A DNA stretch of 17,302 nucleotides from 70-18 sp041691815 (GTDB taxonomy: Bacteria > Pseudomonadota > Alphaproteobacteria > Acetobacterales > Acetobacteraceae): contig JBEPTZ010000094.1 in the NCBI GenBank assembly GCA_041691815.1, positions 1 to 17,302 on the forward strand, in the 5' to 3' direction. Made by a program: the position numbers and the translations under genes. Below the pieces are notes generated by a model. The model was not told the origin of the DNA, ran no database searches, and was given only the letters and a program-made list of their open reading frames with translations. This document shows positions 7,881 through 15,082 of the stretch, one piece after another. How positions within the stretch are numbered: position 1 is the stretch's first letter; each line of letters begins with the position of its first letter.

Positions 7881-9419
7881 ATGCACGACACCGGCCCTAA
7901 CGGCGTCTCCCGACGTCACCTGCTTGCCGCCGCCGGGGGTGCCGCCCTGCTCGGCGCCACCGCGGGCCGCGCCACCGCCGCTGGCCCGCCGCGGCACGGC
8001 GGCACCTTCCGGATGGCCTATTCTGCCGCACCGGACACACTCGACCCGCAGGCGACGCTGAACATCTCGACCCAGCAGGCGAGCTCGATGTTGTTCGACA
8101 ACCTCACCGCACTCGATGAGCACAATCAAGCGTTGCCGTCGCTGGCGGTGAAATGGACGCCGGAGAAACACGCGCAAGAATGGGTGCTCGACCTGCGCGA
8201 AGGCGTGAAGTTCCACCACGGCACGCCGTTCACCGCCGAGGATGTGGTCGCCACGGTGGAGCGGGCCTACGACAAAACGATGGCACTCAACGCCACCGGC
8301 GCCTTCGGCCCGGTGGAGGCGGTGCGCGCCGAGGGGACGCATCGGGTGCGCCTGGTGCTGAGCCAGCCATTCGGTGAGTTGCCGATCACGTTGGCCAACC
8401 GCTGGGCCCGCATCGTGGCAAAGGACCGGATCGACACGCTCAAGACCGCGCCCTCCGGCACCGGGCCATTCCAGCTTACCGACTTCCAGCCCGGCGCCAG
8501 CATGACGCTGAAGCGCTTCCCCGGCTACTGGATGAAGGACCGGCCGTACCTCGACAGCATCCGGCTGCTGGTGATCCGCGAGGCTGTGGCGCAGCAGGCG
8601 GCGCTGCGCAGCGGCGATGTGGATTTCGTCAGCAGCATCTCGGCCGAGACCTATCTGGCGCTGCGCGCCGCCCGTGGCATCCATACCCATTCGACCGGCA
8701 CCGGGGTCTACCAGCCGATCATGCTGCAGGCCAACCTGGCGCCGTTCGACAAGCCCAAGGTGCGCGAGGCGTTCCGCTACCTGATCGACCGCAAGGCGCT
8801 GCTCGCCTCGGCGCTGTTCGGCCAGGGCAAGATCGGCAACGACGTCACCCTGCCGCCTGGCAACATCTACCTCTCGCCGCTGAGCGCGAACGAGCAGGAC
8901 CTGCCGCGGGCGAAGCGGCTGCTCGCGGAGGCCGGGGTCGGGCCGCTGACGCTGGATTTCTGGTGCAGCGGCGAGCGCCCGCCGCAACCCAAGGCGGCGC
9001 TGGCGATGAAGGACGCGGCGGCGAAGATCGGCGTCACCATCAACGTGCGGGACATTCCGTATACCGAGTATGTCGCCAACGTCGCCCGCCGCAAACCGCT
9101 CTACGCCGCCAACTGGTCGGGCAGCCCGACGCTGTACGAGTCGCTCTATCTCGTGTTCCACAGCAAGGCCCGGCTGAACTACAGCGCCACCGAGACGAGC
9201 CCCGGCCTCGACCGGCTGCTAGAGAACATCATCGCCGAGGTCGATCTGGCCAAACGCAAGCAGTTCGTCACCGAGGCACTGGCGAAGATCCATGAGCACA
9301 GTGATCGGGTAATTCCGTATTTCATGAACTACATGGGTGCGACCAGCGACAAGGTACAGGGCTTCGTGCCGCCGCAATTCGACATGGTTGACGTGCGCTC
9401 GATCTGGCTGAGCGCATGA
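7881..9419 (+). CDS. ABC transporter substrate-binding protein, family 5 (DppA/OppA-like), Tat-exported
   Basis: This 512-residue periplasmic binding protein is the ligand-recognition part of a peptide/opine/nickel-type importer. The N terminus has a twin-arginine export motif VSRRHLLAAAGGAALLG (9-25), a hydrophobic stretch and an Ala-X-Ala-like site near ATAAGPP, so cleavage is expected around residue 35. The mature protein starts with GGTFRMAYSAAPDTLDPQAT, the family-5 opening. It continues with MLFDNLTALDEHNQALPSLA and the signature VLDLREGVKFHHGTPFTAED, all hallmarks of SBP_bac_5. Length fits the family (about 500-550). It precedes the two permeases and the ATPase in the canonical importer order. 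Family members bind di/oligopeptides, opines, glutathione or other small cationic solutes. The Tat route is a less common but known variant. The ligand is unknown, and probably the substrate of the upstream enzymes. Confidence 0.92.
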   Translation: MHDTGPNGVSRRHLLAAAGGAALLGATAGRATAAGPPRHGGTFRMAYSAAPDTLDPQATLNISTQQASSMLFDNLTALDEHNQALPSLAVKWTPEKHAQEWVLDLREGVKFHHGTPFTAEDVVATVERAYDKTMALNATGAFGPVEAVRAEGTHRVRLVLSQPFGELPITLANRWARIVAKDRIDTLKTAPSGTGPFQLTDFQPGASMTLKRFPGYWMKDRPYLDSIRLLVIREAVAQQAALRSGDVDFVSSISAETYLALRAARGIHTHSTGTGVYQPIMLQANLAPFDKPKVREAFRYLIDRKALLASALFGQGKIGNDVTLPPGNIYLSPLSANEQDLPRAKRLLAEAGVGPLTLDFWCSGERPPQPKAALAMKDAAAKIGVTINVRDIPYTEYVANVARRKPLYAANWSGSPTLYESLYLVFHSKARLNYSATETSPGLDRLLENIIAEVDLAKRKQFVTEALAKIHEHSDRVIPYFMNYMGATSDKVQGFVPPQFDMVDVRSIWLSA

Positions 9420-9447
9420 GTGACGGCGCGACCGGCGAGCTTCGCGC

Positions 9448-10395
9448 ATGAAGGCGCTGCAACTCATCCTGCGCCGCTGCGGCCTGCTGCTGGTCGTGCT
9501 GTTCATTGTCTCGGTGCTGACCTTTGGGATCGTCAACGTGCTGCCCGGCGATGTCGCCAACGCCATCCTCGGCGACCTCGGCACGCCGCAGCAGGTCGAG
9601 GCGCTGCGCCGCTCGATGGGCCTCGACCTGCCGCTGCTGCAACGCTACGAGTCCTGGATCGTGGCGTTGCTGCACGGCGATTTCGGGCAATCGCTGCAGT
9701 TCGGGTTGCCGATCGCACCGATGCTGTTCGGGCGACTGGCCAATTCGGCGGTCCTCGGAGCGATCACCCTGCTGATCGCCGTGCCGGTCTCGGTGCTGCT
9801 CGGCGTCATCGCCGGCGTGCACGAGGGACGGCTGGCCGACCGGGTCATCTCTGGCTTTGCCGTCGTCGCCTTCTCGCTGCCGGAATATGTCATCGGGCTG
9901 CTGCTGATCCTGGTGTTCAGCATTTGGTTTCCGCTGCTGCCCGGCAGCAGCCTGATGGACCCGGGCGCCAATCCGCTCGCCCGCCCGGCCACCCTGGTGC
10001 TGCCGGTGGCGGTGCTGGCGCTGGGCATGCTCGCCTATCTCAGCCAGATCACTCGCGCCGGGATGATCACGGCAATGCAAAGCGCCTATGTGCGGACTGC
10101 CGTGCTGAAGGGCCTGCCCGGCTGGGTCGTGGTGCTGAAGCACGCCCTGCCCAACATGTTGCTGCCGACCATATCAGAGATCGGGATGAATTTCGGCTAC
10201 GTGCTCGGCGGCATCGTCATCGTCGAGACACTGTTCTCCTATGCCGGCATCGGCCAGATGATGGTCAACGCCGTCGATCACCGCGATATCCCGGTGGTGG
10301 AGGCGGCGGTGCTGGTGGTCGCGGTCGCCTATGGCGTCGGCAACCTGCTGGCCGATGCCGCTTCCATTCTGCTCAACCCCCGGCTGCGCAGTTGA
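9448..10395 (+). CDS. ABC transporter permease, DppB-like
   Basis: This 315-residue inner-membrane permease has a long N-terminal hydrophobic helix (CGLLLVVLFIVSVLTFGIV, about 11-29) followed by the family's VLPGD motif. It then has a periplasmic region with GLDLPLLQRYESWI and HGDFGQSLQ, and about five further membrane segments. The cytoplasmic EAA-type loop that contacts the ATPase is AYVRTAVLKGLPGWVVVLKH, followed by ALPNMLLP. Length and features match DppB/OppB/GsiC proteins, which form one half of the heterodimeric channel. It lies 28 bp after the binding-protein gene and its stop is 2 nt before the next permease start. The ATG at 9448 starts shortly before the first transmembrane helix, as usual for the family; the ribosome-binding site (GGCGAG) is weak. 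Confidence 0.93.
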   Translation: MKALQLILRRCGLLLVVLFIVSVLTFGIVNVLPGDVANAILGDLGTPQQVEALRRSMGLDLPLLQRYESWIVALLHGDFGQSLQFGLPIAPMLFGRLANSAVLGAITLLIAVPVSVLLGVIAGVHEGRLADRVISGFAVVAFSLPEYVIGLLLILVFSIWFPLLPGSSLMDPGANPLARPATLVLPVAVLALGMLAYLSQITRAGMITAMQSAYVRTAVLKGLPGWVVVLKHALPNMLLPTISEIGMNFGYVLGGIVIVETLFSYAGIGQMMVNAVDHRDIPVVEAAVLVVAVAYGVGNLLADAASILLNPRLRS

Positions 10396-10397
10396 GC

Positions 10398-11216
10398 ATG
10401 CGCATCCAGTGGGACAACGCGGCGGCCGGCGGGTTCCTCATCCTGGTCCTGGTGGCGATCCTGCTAGGCCCCTCGCTCGCGCCCTTCTCGCCGGTTGAGT
10501 TCGACCCGGTGCACGCGCTACTGCCGCCGAATTTCACCTATCTGTTCGGCACCGACGAGTTCGGTCGCGATGTGTTCAGCCGCGTGCTTTGCGGCGCCCG
10601 CCCGACGCTCCTGCTGGCGTTGGCGAGTGCGATCACCGGCGTCGTGCTCGGCACCACCACCGGACTCGTCGCCGGCTATGCCGGAGGGGTGGTCGACGAG
10701 GCGCTGATGCGGATCATGGACGCGCTGATGTCGTTCCCGGCACTGATCCTCGCCATGCTGGTAGTGGTGATGCTCGGCGCCGACCCTGTCAACGTGGTGT
10801 TCGCGCTCGGCATCGTCTTCTGGCCGCGCTCTGCCCGGCTGGTGCGCAGCGTTGTCGTCGACCTCGCCCGGCGCGAGTTCATCGAGGCCGCCCGCTCGCG
10901 TGGCGAGGCCTGGCCCTACATCCTTGCCCGCGAATTGCTGCCCAACGTACGCATGTTCATCGTGGTGGATTTCAGCCTGCGCACCACCTACGCCATTCTG
11001 CTCTCCGCCTCGCTCGCCTATCTCGGCATCGGCGTCGCACCGCCGACCCCGGCCTGGGGGCTGATGGTGCGCGACGGCCAGCAATTCCTCGAGATCGCGC
11101 CATGGCTGGTGATATTTCCGTGCCTGGCCGTCGCGCTCACCGCCATCGGCACGATGCTGGTGGGCGAGCGGCTGCGCCGCAGCGCCGCCCTGCCCGGCAC
11201 GGAACGGTCACGCTGA
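10398..11216 (+). CDS. ABC transporter permease, DppC-like
   Basis: This 272-residue partner permease has an N-terminal membrane helix (GFLILVLVAILLGPSLAPF, about 12-30). The DppC/OppC signature NFTYLFGTDEFGRDVFSRVL comes next, then five further hydrophobic segments. The EAA loop is EFIEAARSRGEAWPYILARE, followed by LLPNV. A typical closing motif SASLAYLGIGVAPPTPAWG is present. The frame is open further upstream through the preceding gene; ATG 10398 is chosen because it lies 2 nt after the first permease's stop and starts at the family's usual position. Its stop overlaps the ATPase start (TGATG, one shared base), so the two are translationally coupled. With the first permease it should form the translocation channel. 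Confidence 0.93.
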   Translation: MRIQWDNAAAGGFLILVLVAILLGPSLAPFSPVEFDPVHALLPPNFTYLFGTDEFGRDVFSRVLCGARPTLLLALASAITGVVLGTTTGLVAGYAGGVVDEALMRIMDALMSFPALILAMLVVVMLGADPVNVVFALGIVFWPRSARLVRSVVVDLARREFIEAARSRGEAWPYILARELLPNVRMFIVVDFSLRTTYAILLSASLAYLGIGVAPPTPAWGLMVRDGQQFLEIAPWLVIFPCLAVALTAIGTMLVGERLRRSAALPGTERSR

Positions 11217-13207
11217 TGACAACACTTGAGATCGACGGCCTCAGCGTCGCCTACGGGGCGGTGCGCGCGGTACGCGACGTCTCGATCAGCATCGCACCTG
11301 GAGAAGCCTATGGCCTGATCGGTGAATCCGGGTCGGGCAAAACCACGGTGGCCTATGCGGTGATGCGCCATCTGCAGGCCGACATCACCGCCCGCCGCCT
11401 GGCGCTGCGCGGCGAAGATCTGCTGGCAATGGACGATCGCGCGCTGGCCCGCATTCGTGGCCGCCATGTCGCCATGGTCTATCAGGACCCGATGAGCGCG
11501 CTGAACCCGATGTTGCGCGTCGGCGAGCAGGTTGCGGAGGTGCTGCGCCGCCATCGCAAGCTGTCCGCCGCGGCGGCCTGGGCGCGCTGCGTCACCCTGT
11601 TCGAACAGGTGCACCTGCCCGATCCCGCTCGTATCGCCCGGCGCTACCCACACCAACTCAGCGGCGGCCAGCAGCAGCGGGTGGTCATCGCCATGGCGAT
11701 CGCCTGCGAACCGGATCTGCTGATCATGGACGAGCCGACCACCGGGCTCGACGTCACCACCGAGGCTGTCATTCTCGAGCTGATCCGCGAACTGCGCGCC
11801 AGCATGGGCGCCTCGGTGCTGTTCATCAGCCATAATCTCGCAGTCGTGGCCAATGTGTGCGACCGGGTCGGCGTACTCTACGCCGGCAAGCTGGTAGAGC
11901 AGGGGACGACACAGCAGGTGCTGCACGCGCCGCGCCACCCGTACACAATCGGGTTGCTCGCCGCCATCCCGCGCCCGGAGCTGCGTGTCGGCTCGGCTCA
12001 TACCCGCCTGCGCGCCATACCAGGCGCGCTGCCGGATCTGCGCCAGGTTCCGCCGGGCTGTATCTTTCGCGACCGGTGCGCCTATGCCTTCGATGCCTGC
12101 GCGGTGGCGCCGACGCTGACGGAGGCCGAATCCGGCCATGCCAGCGCGTGCCATCTGCGCGACATCCCGCCGCTGCCGCCCGAACCTGCGGTCGCCGCGC
12201 GCATGGCTACCGCTGACACGCAGGTGACGCCCCGGCTGGCGGTGTCCGGATTGTCCAAATGGTTCCGCGAGGGGGTTTCGATCCCGTTTGTCGCGCGGGC
12301 GCGCACCACCCGCGCGGTCACCGAGGTGACGCTCGACATCCCGGCTGGCAAGACGCTCGCGGTCGTCGGTGAGAGCGGTTCCGGCAAATCCACGCTCGCC
12401 CGCTGCGTCGCCGGCCTGCTCACCCCCGGGCACGGCCGGGTGCTGCTCGATGGCCGGCCGCTCGCCAACGCCGTGAACCACCGCCGCCGCGCCGACCAGC
12501 AGGCGATCCAGTTCATCTTCCAGAATCCGGAATCCGCCCTCAACCCCCACCATACCGTGGCCGAGATCATCGCCCGACCGCTGCGGCTCTACGCCCGCAC
12601 CGACGGCACCACCACCAGGGCGCGGGTCGCCGAACTACTGGACGCGGTGAAGTTGGGTGAGCGCCATGCCGGCCGGTACCCGCGCGAGCTTTCTGGCGGC
12701 GAGAAGCAGCGCGTCTGCATCGCCCGTGCCTTCGCCGCCTCGCCGAGCCTGGTGATCTGCGACGAACCCACCTCGGCGCTGGATATTTCCGTGCAGGCCG
12801 CCATCCTCAACGAGTTGGTCGATCTGCAGGCGCGCTACGGCACCTCGTATCTGTTCATCTCGCACGATCTGGCGGTGGTGCAGCACGTCGCTGACCGGGT
12901 GGCGGTGATGTACCAGGGTCGGGTGGTGGAATACGGCACGCCGGACCAGGTCTTCGCCTCGCCCAACCATCCCTATACCGAAGCGCTGCTCGCCGCCGTG
13001 CCGCGGCTCGACGGCACCAGCCGGCCACGACTCGACGGTCCCGGCGCGGCTCCGGAGAGCGGCTGCGTCTTCCACCCGCGCTGCCTGCGAAAGCTCGGCG
13101 AGGTGTGCGAAACGACGCTGCCATCTGATGCACCCGACGACACCGCGCACGTGCTGGCCTGCCATATCCCTCAGCGAGACCTGCGCGACTTGCAGCGGAC
13201 GCCGTGA
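11216..13207 (+). CDS. Fused dual ABC ATPase of a dipeptide/oligopeptide-type importer (DppD-DppF fusion, GsiA-like)
   Basis: This 663-residue protein has two complete nucleotide-binding domains in one chain. Domain 1: Walker A GESGSGKTT (36-44), Q-loop Gln90, signature LSGGQ (148-152), Walker B LLIMDE (168-173), His206. Domain 2: Walker A GESGSGKST (385-393), Gln436, signature LSGGE (492-496), Walker B LVICDE (512-517), His550. Each is followed by the Opp/Dpp C-terminal extension with four cysteines: 282, 288, 295 and 312, and 617, 623, 631 and 649. Such cysteines ligate a 4Fe-4S cluster in at least one studied OppD; here that is inference. All catalytic residues appear intact, so both sites may hydrolyse ATP. 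Fused ATPases of this kind occur in GsiA and YejF. The start overlaps the DppC-like stop by one base. It ends 8 bp from a convergent gene, with no room for a normal terminator between them. Confidence 0.94.
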   Translation: MTTLEIDGLSVAYGAVRAVRDVSISIAPGEAYGLIGESGSGKTTVAYAVMRHLQADITARRLALRGEDLLAMDDRALARIRGRHVAMVYQDPMSALNPMLRVGEQVAEVLRRHRKLSAAAAWARCVTLFEQVHLPDPARIARRYPHQLSGGQQQRVVIAMAIACEPDLLIMDEPTTGLDVTTEAVILELIRELRASMGASVLFISHNLAVVANVCDRVGVLYAGKLVEQGTTQQVLHAPRHPYTIGLLAAIPRPELRVGSAHTRLRAIPGALPDLRQVPPGCIFRDRCAYAFDACAVAPTLTEAESGHASACHLRDIPPLPPEPAVAARMATADTQVTPRLAVSGLSKWFREGVSIPFVARARTTRAVTEVTLDIPAGKTLAVVGESGSGKSTLARCVAGLLTPGHGRVLLDGRPLANAVNHRRRADQQAIQFIFQNPESALNPHHTVAEIIARPLRLYARTDGTTTRARVAELLDAVKLGERHAGRYPRELSGGEKQRVCIARAFAASPSLVICDEPTSALDISVQAAILNELVDLQARYGTSYLFISHDLAVVQHVADRVAVMYQGRVVEYGTPDQVFASPNHPYTEALLAAVPRLDGTSRPRLDGPGAAPESGCVFHPRCLRKLGEVCETTLPSDAPDDTAHVLACHIPQRDLRDLQRTP

Positions 13208-13215
13208 GCAGCGGC

Positions 13216-13851
13216 TCAGTCCGCGACGGTGAAGCGCGCCCGCAGATGCCGCGCCGTCTCCAATTCGTCCAGCACCGCGACGGCATAGTCTTCCATCGAG
13301 ATCCGGCTACGCCCGGCTGCGTCGGCGAGCACCTGGTCGCCGCCGACGCGATACCGGCCGCTGCGCAGGCCGGGCTCGATGATCATCGGCGGGCTGAGAT
13401 AGGTCCAGTCGAGCCCGCTGGCGCGATACAGTGCCAGCGCCTCCTTCTGCGCATAACCGGACGGGCGGTAGATTTCTGGGTATTCCGGCGTGTCGATCCG
13501 CTGCACGCCGGGCCGGATCTCCAGCGTTCCGGCCCCGCCGACGACGATCAGTCGCCGCAGCCCAGCCTGCGGCAGGCCCTCGATCAGCGCACGCGCGGCG
13601 GCGACGATCACGCCTGCTTCGCCGCGCTCACCCGGACCGATCGCGCTGATCGCGGCATCCTGGCCGGTGGCAGCCCGCGCGACCGCACCTGGGTCGGCCA
13701 CGTCGGTGGCGAGCCTGGTCAGCGCCGGATGGCCCCGGTCGAGCCGGGTTGCATCGCGCAGCGCGGCCGTCACCCTATGCCCGCGCATGAGCGCCTCGTC
13801 GAGGACGCGCGAGCCGATGCGGCCGGCGGCGCCGAAAATCACAATGTTCAT
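13216..13851 (-). CDS. NAD(P)-binding atypical SDR / NmrA-like NAD(P)H reductase
   Basis: This 211-residue Rossmann-fold protein begins with MNIVIFGAAGRIGSRVLDEA. The GAAGRIG glycine motif (7-13) binds NAD(P), and an Arg in TAALRDATRL at the second strand favours NADP. Further features are ATDVADPGAV, LRRLIVVGGAGTLE and YAQKEALALYRASGLDWTYL, the latter like the Y-x-x-x-K-type segment and SGLDWT motif of small NAD(P)H-binding epimerase-like proteins. Length (about 205-215) fits that group. Members include flavin/quinone reductase-like and regulatory NmrA-like proteins; the specific reaction is unknown. It is convergent with the ATPase gene, divergent from the sulfurtransferase gene, and shares with it the inverted repeat at 13871-13896. 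Confidence 0.85.
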   Translation of the reverse strand: MNIVIFGAAGRIGSRVLDEALMRGHRVTAALRDATRLDRGHPALTRLATDVADPGAVARAATGQDAAISAIGPGERGEAGVIVAAARALIEGLPQAGLRRLIVVGGAGTLEIRPGVQRIDTPEYPEIYRPSGYAQKEALALYRASGLDWTYLSPPMIIEPGLRSGRYRVGGDQVLADAAGRSRISMEDYAVAVLDELETARHLRARFTVAD

Positions 13852-13870
13852 GAACTACCTCGACAATTTA

Positions 13871-13896
13871 TTGTGTATTCTACGAGGATTACACAA
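13871..13896. promoter_or_regulatory. Inverted repeat in the divergent AT-rich promoter region, candidate operator
   Basis: The left arm TTGTGTATTC and right arm GATTACACAA are inverted with 9 of 10 positions matching, around a 6-bp spacer TACGAG. The element sits in the 68-bp intergenic region between two divergent genes. That region (13852-13919) is strikingly AT-rich compared with its surroundings and must hold both promoters. The symmetry and size suit a dimeric winged-helix regulator, but no such regulator gene is next to it in the window. Assignment as an operator is inference. I could not place reliable -35/-10 boxes. Confidence 0.5.
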
Positions 13897-13906
13897 AACA
13901 GTTATA

Positions 13907-13912
13907 AAGGGA
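13907..13912 (+). promoter_or_regulatory. Ribosome-binding site AAGGGA of the sulfurtransferase
   Basis: AAGGGA lies 7 nt upstream of the ATG at 13920, in an A-rich leader, and supports that start. Confidence 0.55.
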
Positions 13913-13919
13913 AAATAAA

Positions 13920-14816
13920 ATGACAACTACTGACAGCTTTGTTCACCCGGAGTACCTTGTTTCGACTGACTGGCTCGCTGCCCATCTTGACGATCCCGAT
14001 CTGTGCATCCTCGATTGCACCGTATTTCTGGCGCCGGACCCCGAGATCACCTACCGGGTCGTGCCGGGGCGTGAGGAGTTCGAGAAAGCGCACATCCCCG
14101 GCGCGCATTTCGCCGACCTCCACAACGATCTCTCCGACAAGTCGCAGCCCTACCGCTTCATGCTGCCCAACGCCGAGCAGTTCGCTGCGGCGATGGGCCG
14201 GCTTGGTGTGGGGGAGGCCAGCCGGGTCATCCTTTACAGCGGCAACACCCTGTGGTGGGCGACGCGGTTGTGGTGGATGCTGCGGGTCTACGGCTTCGAC
14301 CGCGCCGCGGTGCTGGATGGCGGCCTGCAAAAATGGAAAACCGACGGTAAGCGGATCGCCTCGGGCCGTCCCGCCGAACCGGCGCCGCGGCACTTCGTCG
14401 CCCGCCTTCGGCCCGAACTGATGGTGGGCAAGGATGTCATGCGCGCTGCCATCGGCGACGACGCGGTGTGCACCATCAACGCGCTGCTGCCGGAACAGCA
14501 TGCCGGCACCGGCGGCGTCCATTTCGGCCGGCCGGGCCATATAGCCGGCAGCGTCAGCCGACCGGCAGCGCATCTGCTGGATCCCGTCACCAACACGCTG
14601 CGCACGCCAGCCCAACTGCGCGAGTTCTTCGGGGGAGTGCACGCTCTCGACCGCAAGGTTCTGCTCTATTGCGGTGGCGGCATCGCGGCGAGCGCCGATG
14701 CCCTGGCTCTGGTCATGCTCGGTCACCGCGACGTGCGGTTGTATGACGCGTCGATGTCGGAGTGGGCTCTAGACCCCGAACTGCCCATGGAGGTTGGCGG
14801 GGGGCACCAGAGGTGA
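13920..14816 (+). CDS. Two-domain sulfurtransferase (rhodanese / 3-mercaptopyruvate sulfurtransferase family)
   Basis: This 298-residue tandem rhodanese-domain enzyme should transfer a sulfane sulfur from thiosulfate, mercaptopyruvate or another donor to a thiol or cyanide acceptor. The N-terminal non-catalytic domain (about 10-150) shows VSTDWLAAHLDDPDLCILD, HIPGAHFADL and VILYSGNTLWWATRLWWML. The C-terminal domain (about 165-295) shows FGRPGHIAGSVSRPA and the catalytic loop LLYCGGGIAASADALAL, with Cys251 as the persulfide nucleophile. The loop CGGGIAA is neither the classic CRKGVT of rhodanese nor CGSGVTA of SseA, so the donor is uncertain. Length fits SseA-like enzymes (about 280-300). No signal peptide is seen, so it is cytoplasmic. 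The first codons are AT-richer than the rest. It is divergent from the SDR gene. Its role in the locus may be handling sulfur released from the imported compound (inference). Confidence 0.9.
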   Translation: MTTTDSFVHPEYLVSTDWLAAHLDDPDLCILDCTVFLAPDPEITYRVVPGREEFEKAHIPGAHFADLHNDLSDKSQPYRFMLPNAEQFAAAMGRLGVGEASRVILYSGNTLWWATRLWWMLRVYGFDRAAVLDGGLQKWKTDGKRIASGRPAEPAPRHFVARLRPELMVGKDVMRAAIGDDAVCTINALLPEQHAGTGGVHFGRPGHIAGSVSRPAAHLLDPVTNTLRTPAQLREFFGGVHALDRKVLLYCGGGIAASADALALVMLGHRDVRLYDASMSEWALDPELPMEVGGGHQR

Positions 14817-15082
14817 CTCTATAGATTCCGACATGGCTTAGAATGGTGCATCGAGGTATCTGGCCCGCGCCGTGGTTGTGCGAGGCGCCCGATGTCTCGC
14901 GAATGACCTACGGCGCGCGGCGGGTCTGGCGGCGTGACCTGCTGCAGCACGCTTCCGGCCGGAGCGGCCAGGGCGGATCCGAGTTATCGTCGCAACATCA
15001 TTGTGGACGGATTCGCGATGAGGACTGATCGACGGTGCCACCGCTATACCCACACCCACAGGCGACAGATCGGGAGGTTGAC
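14817..15082 (+). other. 266-bp intergenic region before the racemase-family gene
   Basis: I find no supported gene here. Short open frames occur: 14843-15028, and one in another frame over about 14934-15086 with the coding-like string ADPSYRRNIIVDGFAMRTD, which overlaps the next gene's start. Neither has a good ribosome-binding site or a recognisable family. The second could be a remnant of a deleted gene. I see no clear terminator or RNA gene. The racemase promoter probably lies here. Confidence 0.3.
15072..15077 (+). promoter_or_regulatory. Ribosome-binding site GGGAGG of the racemase-family gene
   Basis: GGGAGG lies 5 nt upstream of the ATG at 15083. It decides this start over an upstream in-frame codon at 15035. 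Confidence 0.7.

Noticed and set aside
6999..9161. About 720-codon minus-strand open frame antisense to the VOC and solute-binding genes
   Set aside because: It spans two well-supported plus-strand genes and reads as Arg/Ala/Gly-rich sequence without domain motifs.
9420..10397. Open plus frame upstream of and continuous with the second permease
   Set aside because: It overlaps the well-supported first permease in another frame. The DppC-like protein starts naturally at 10398.
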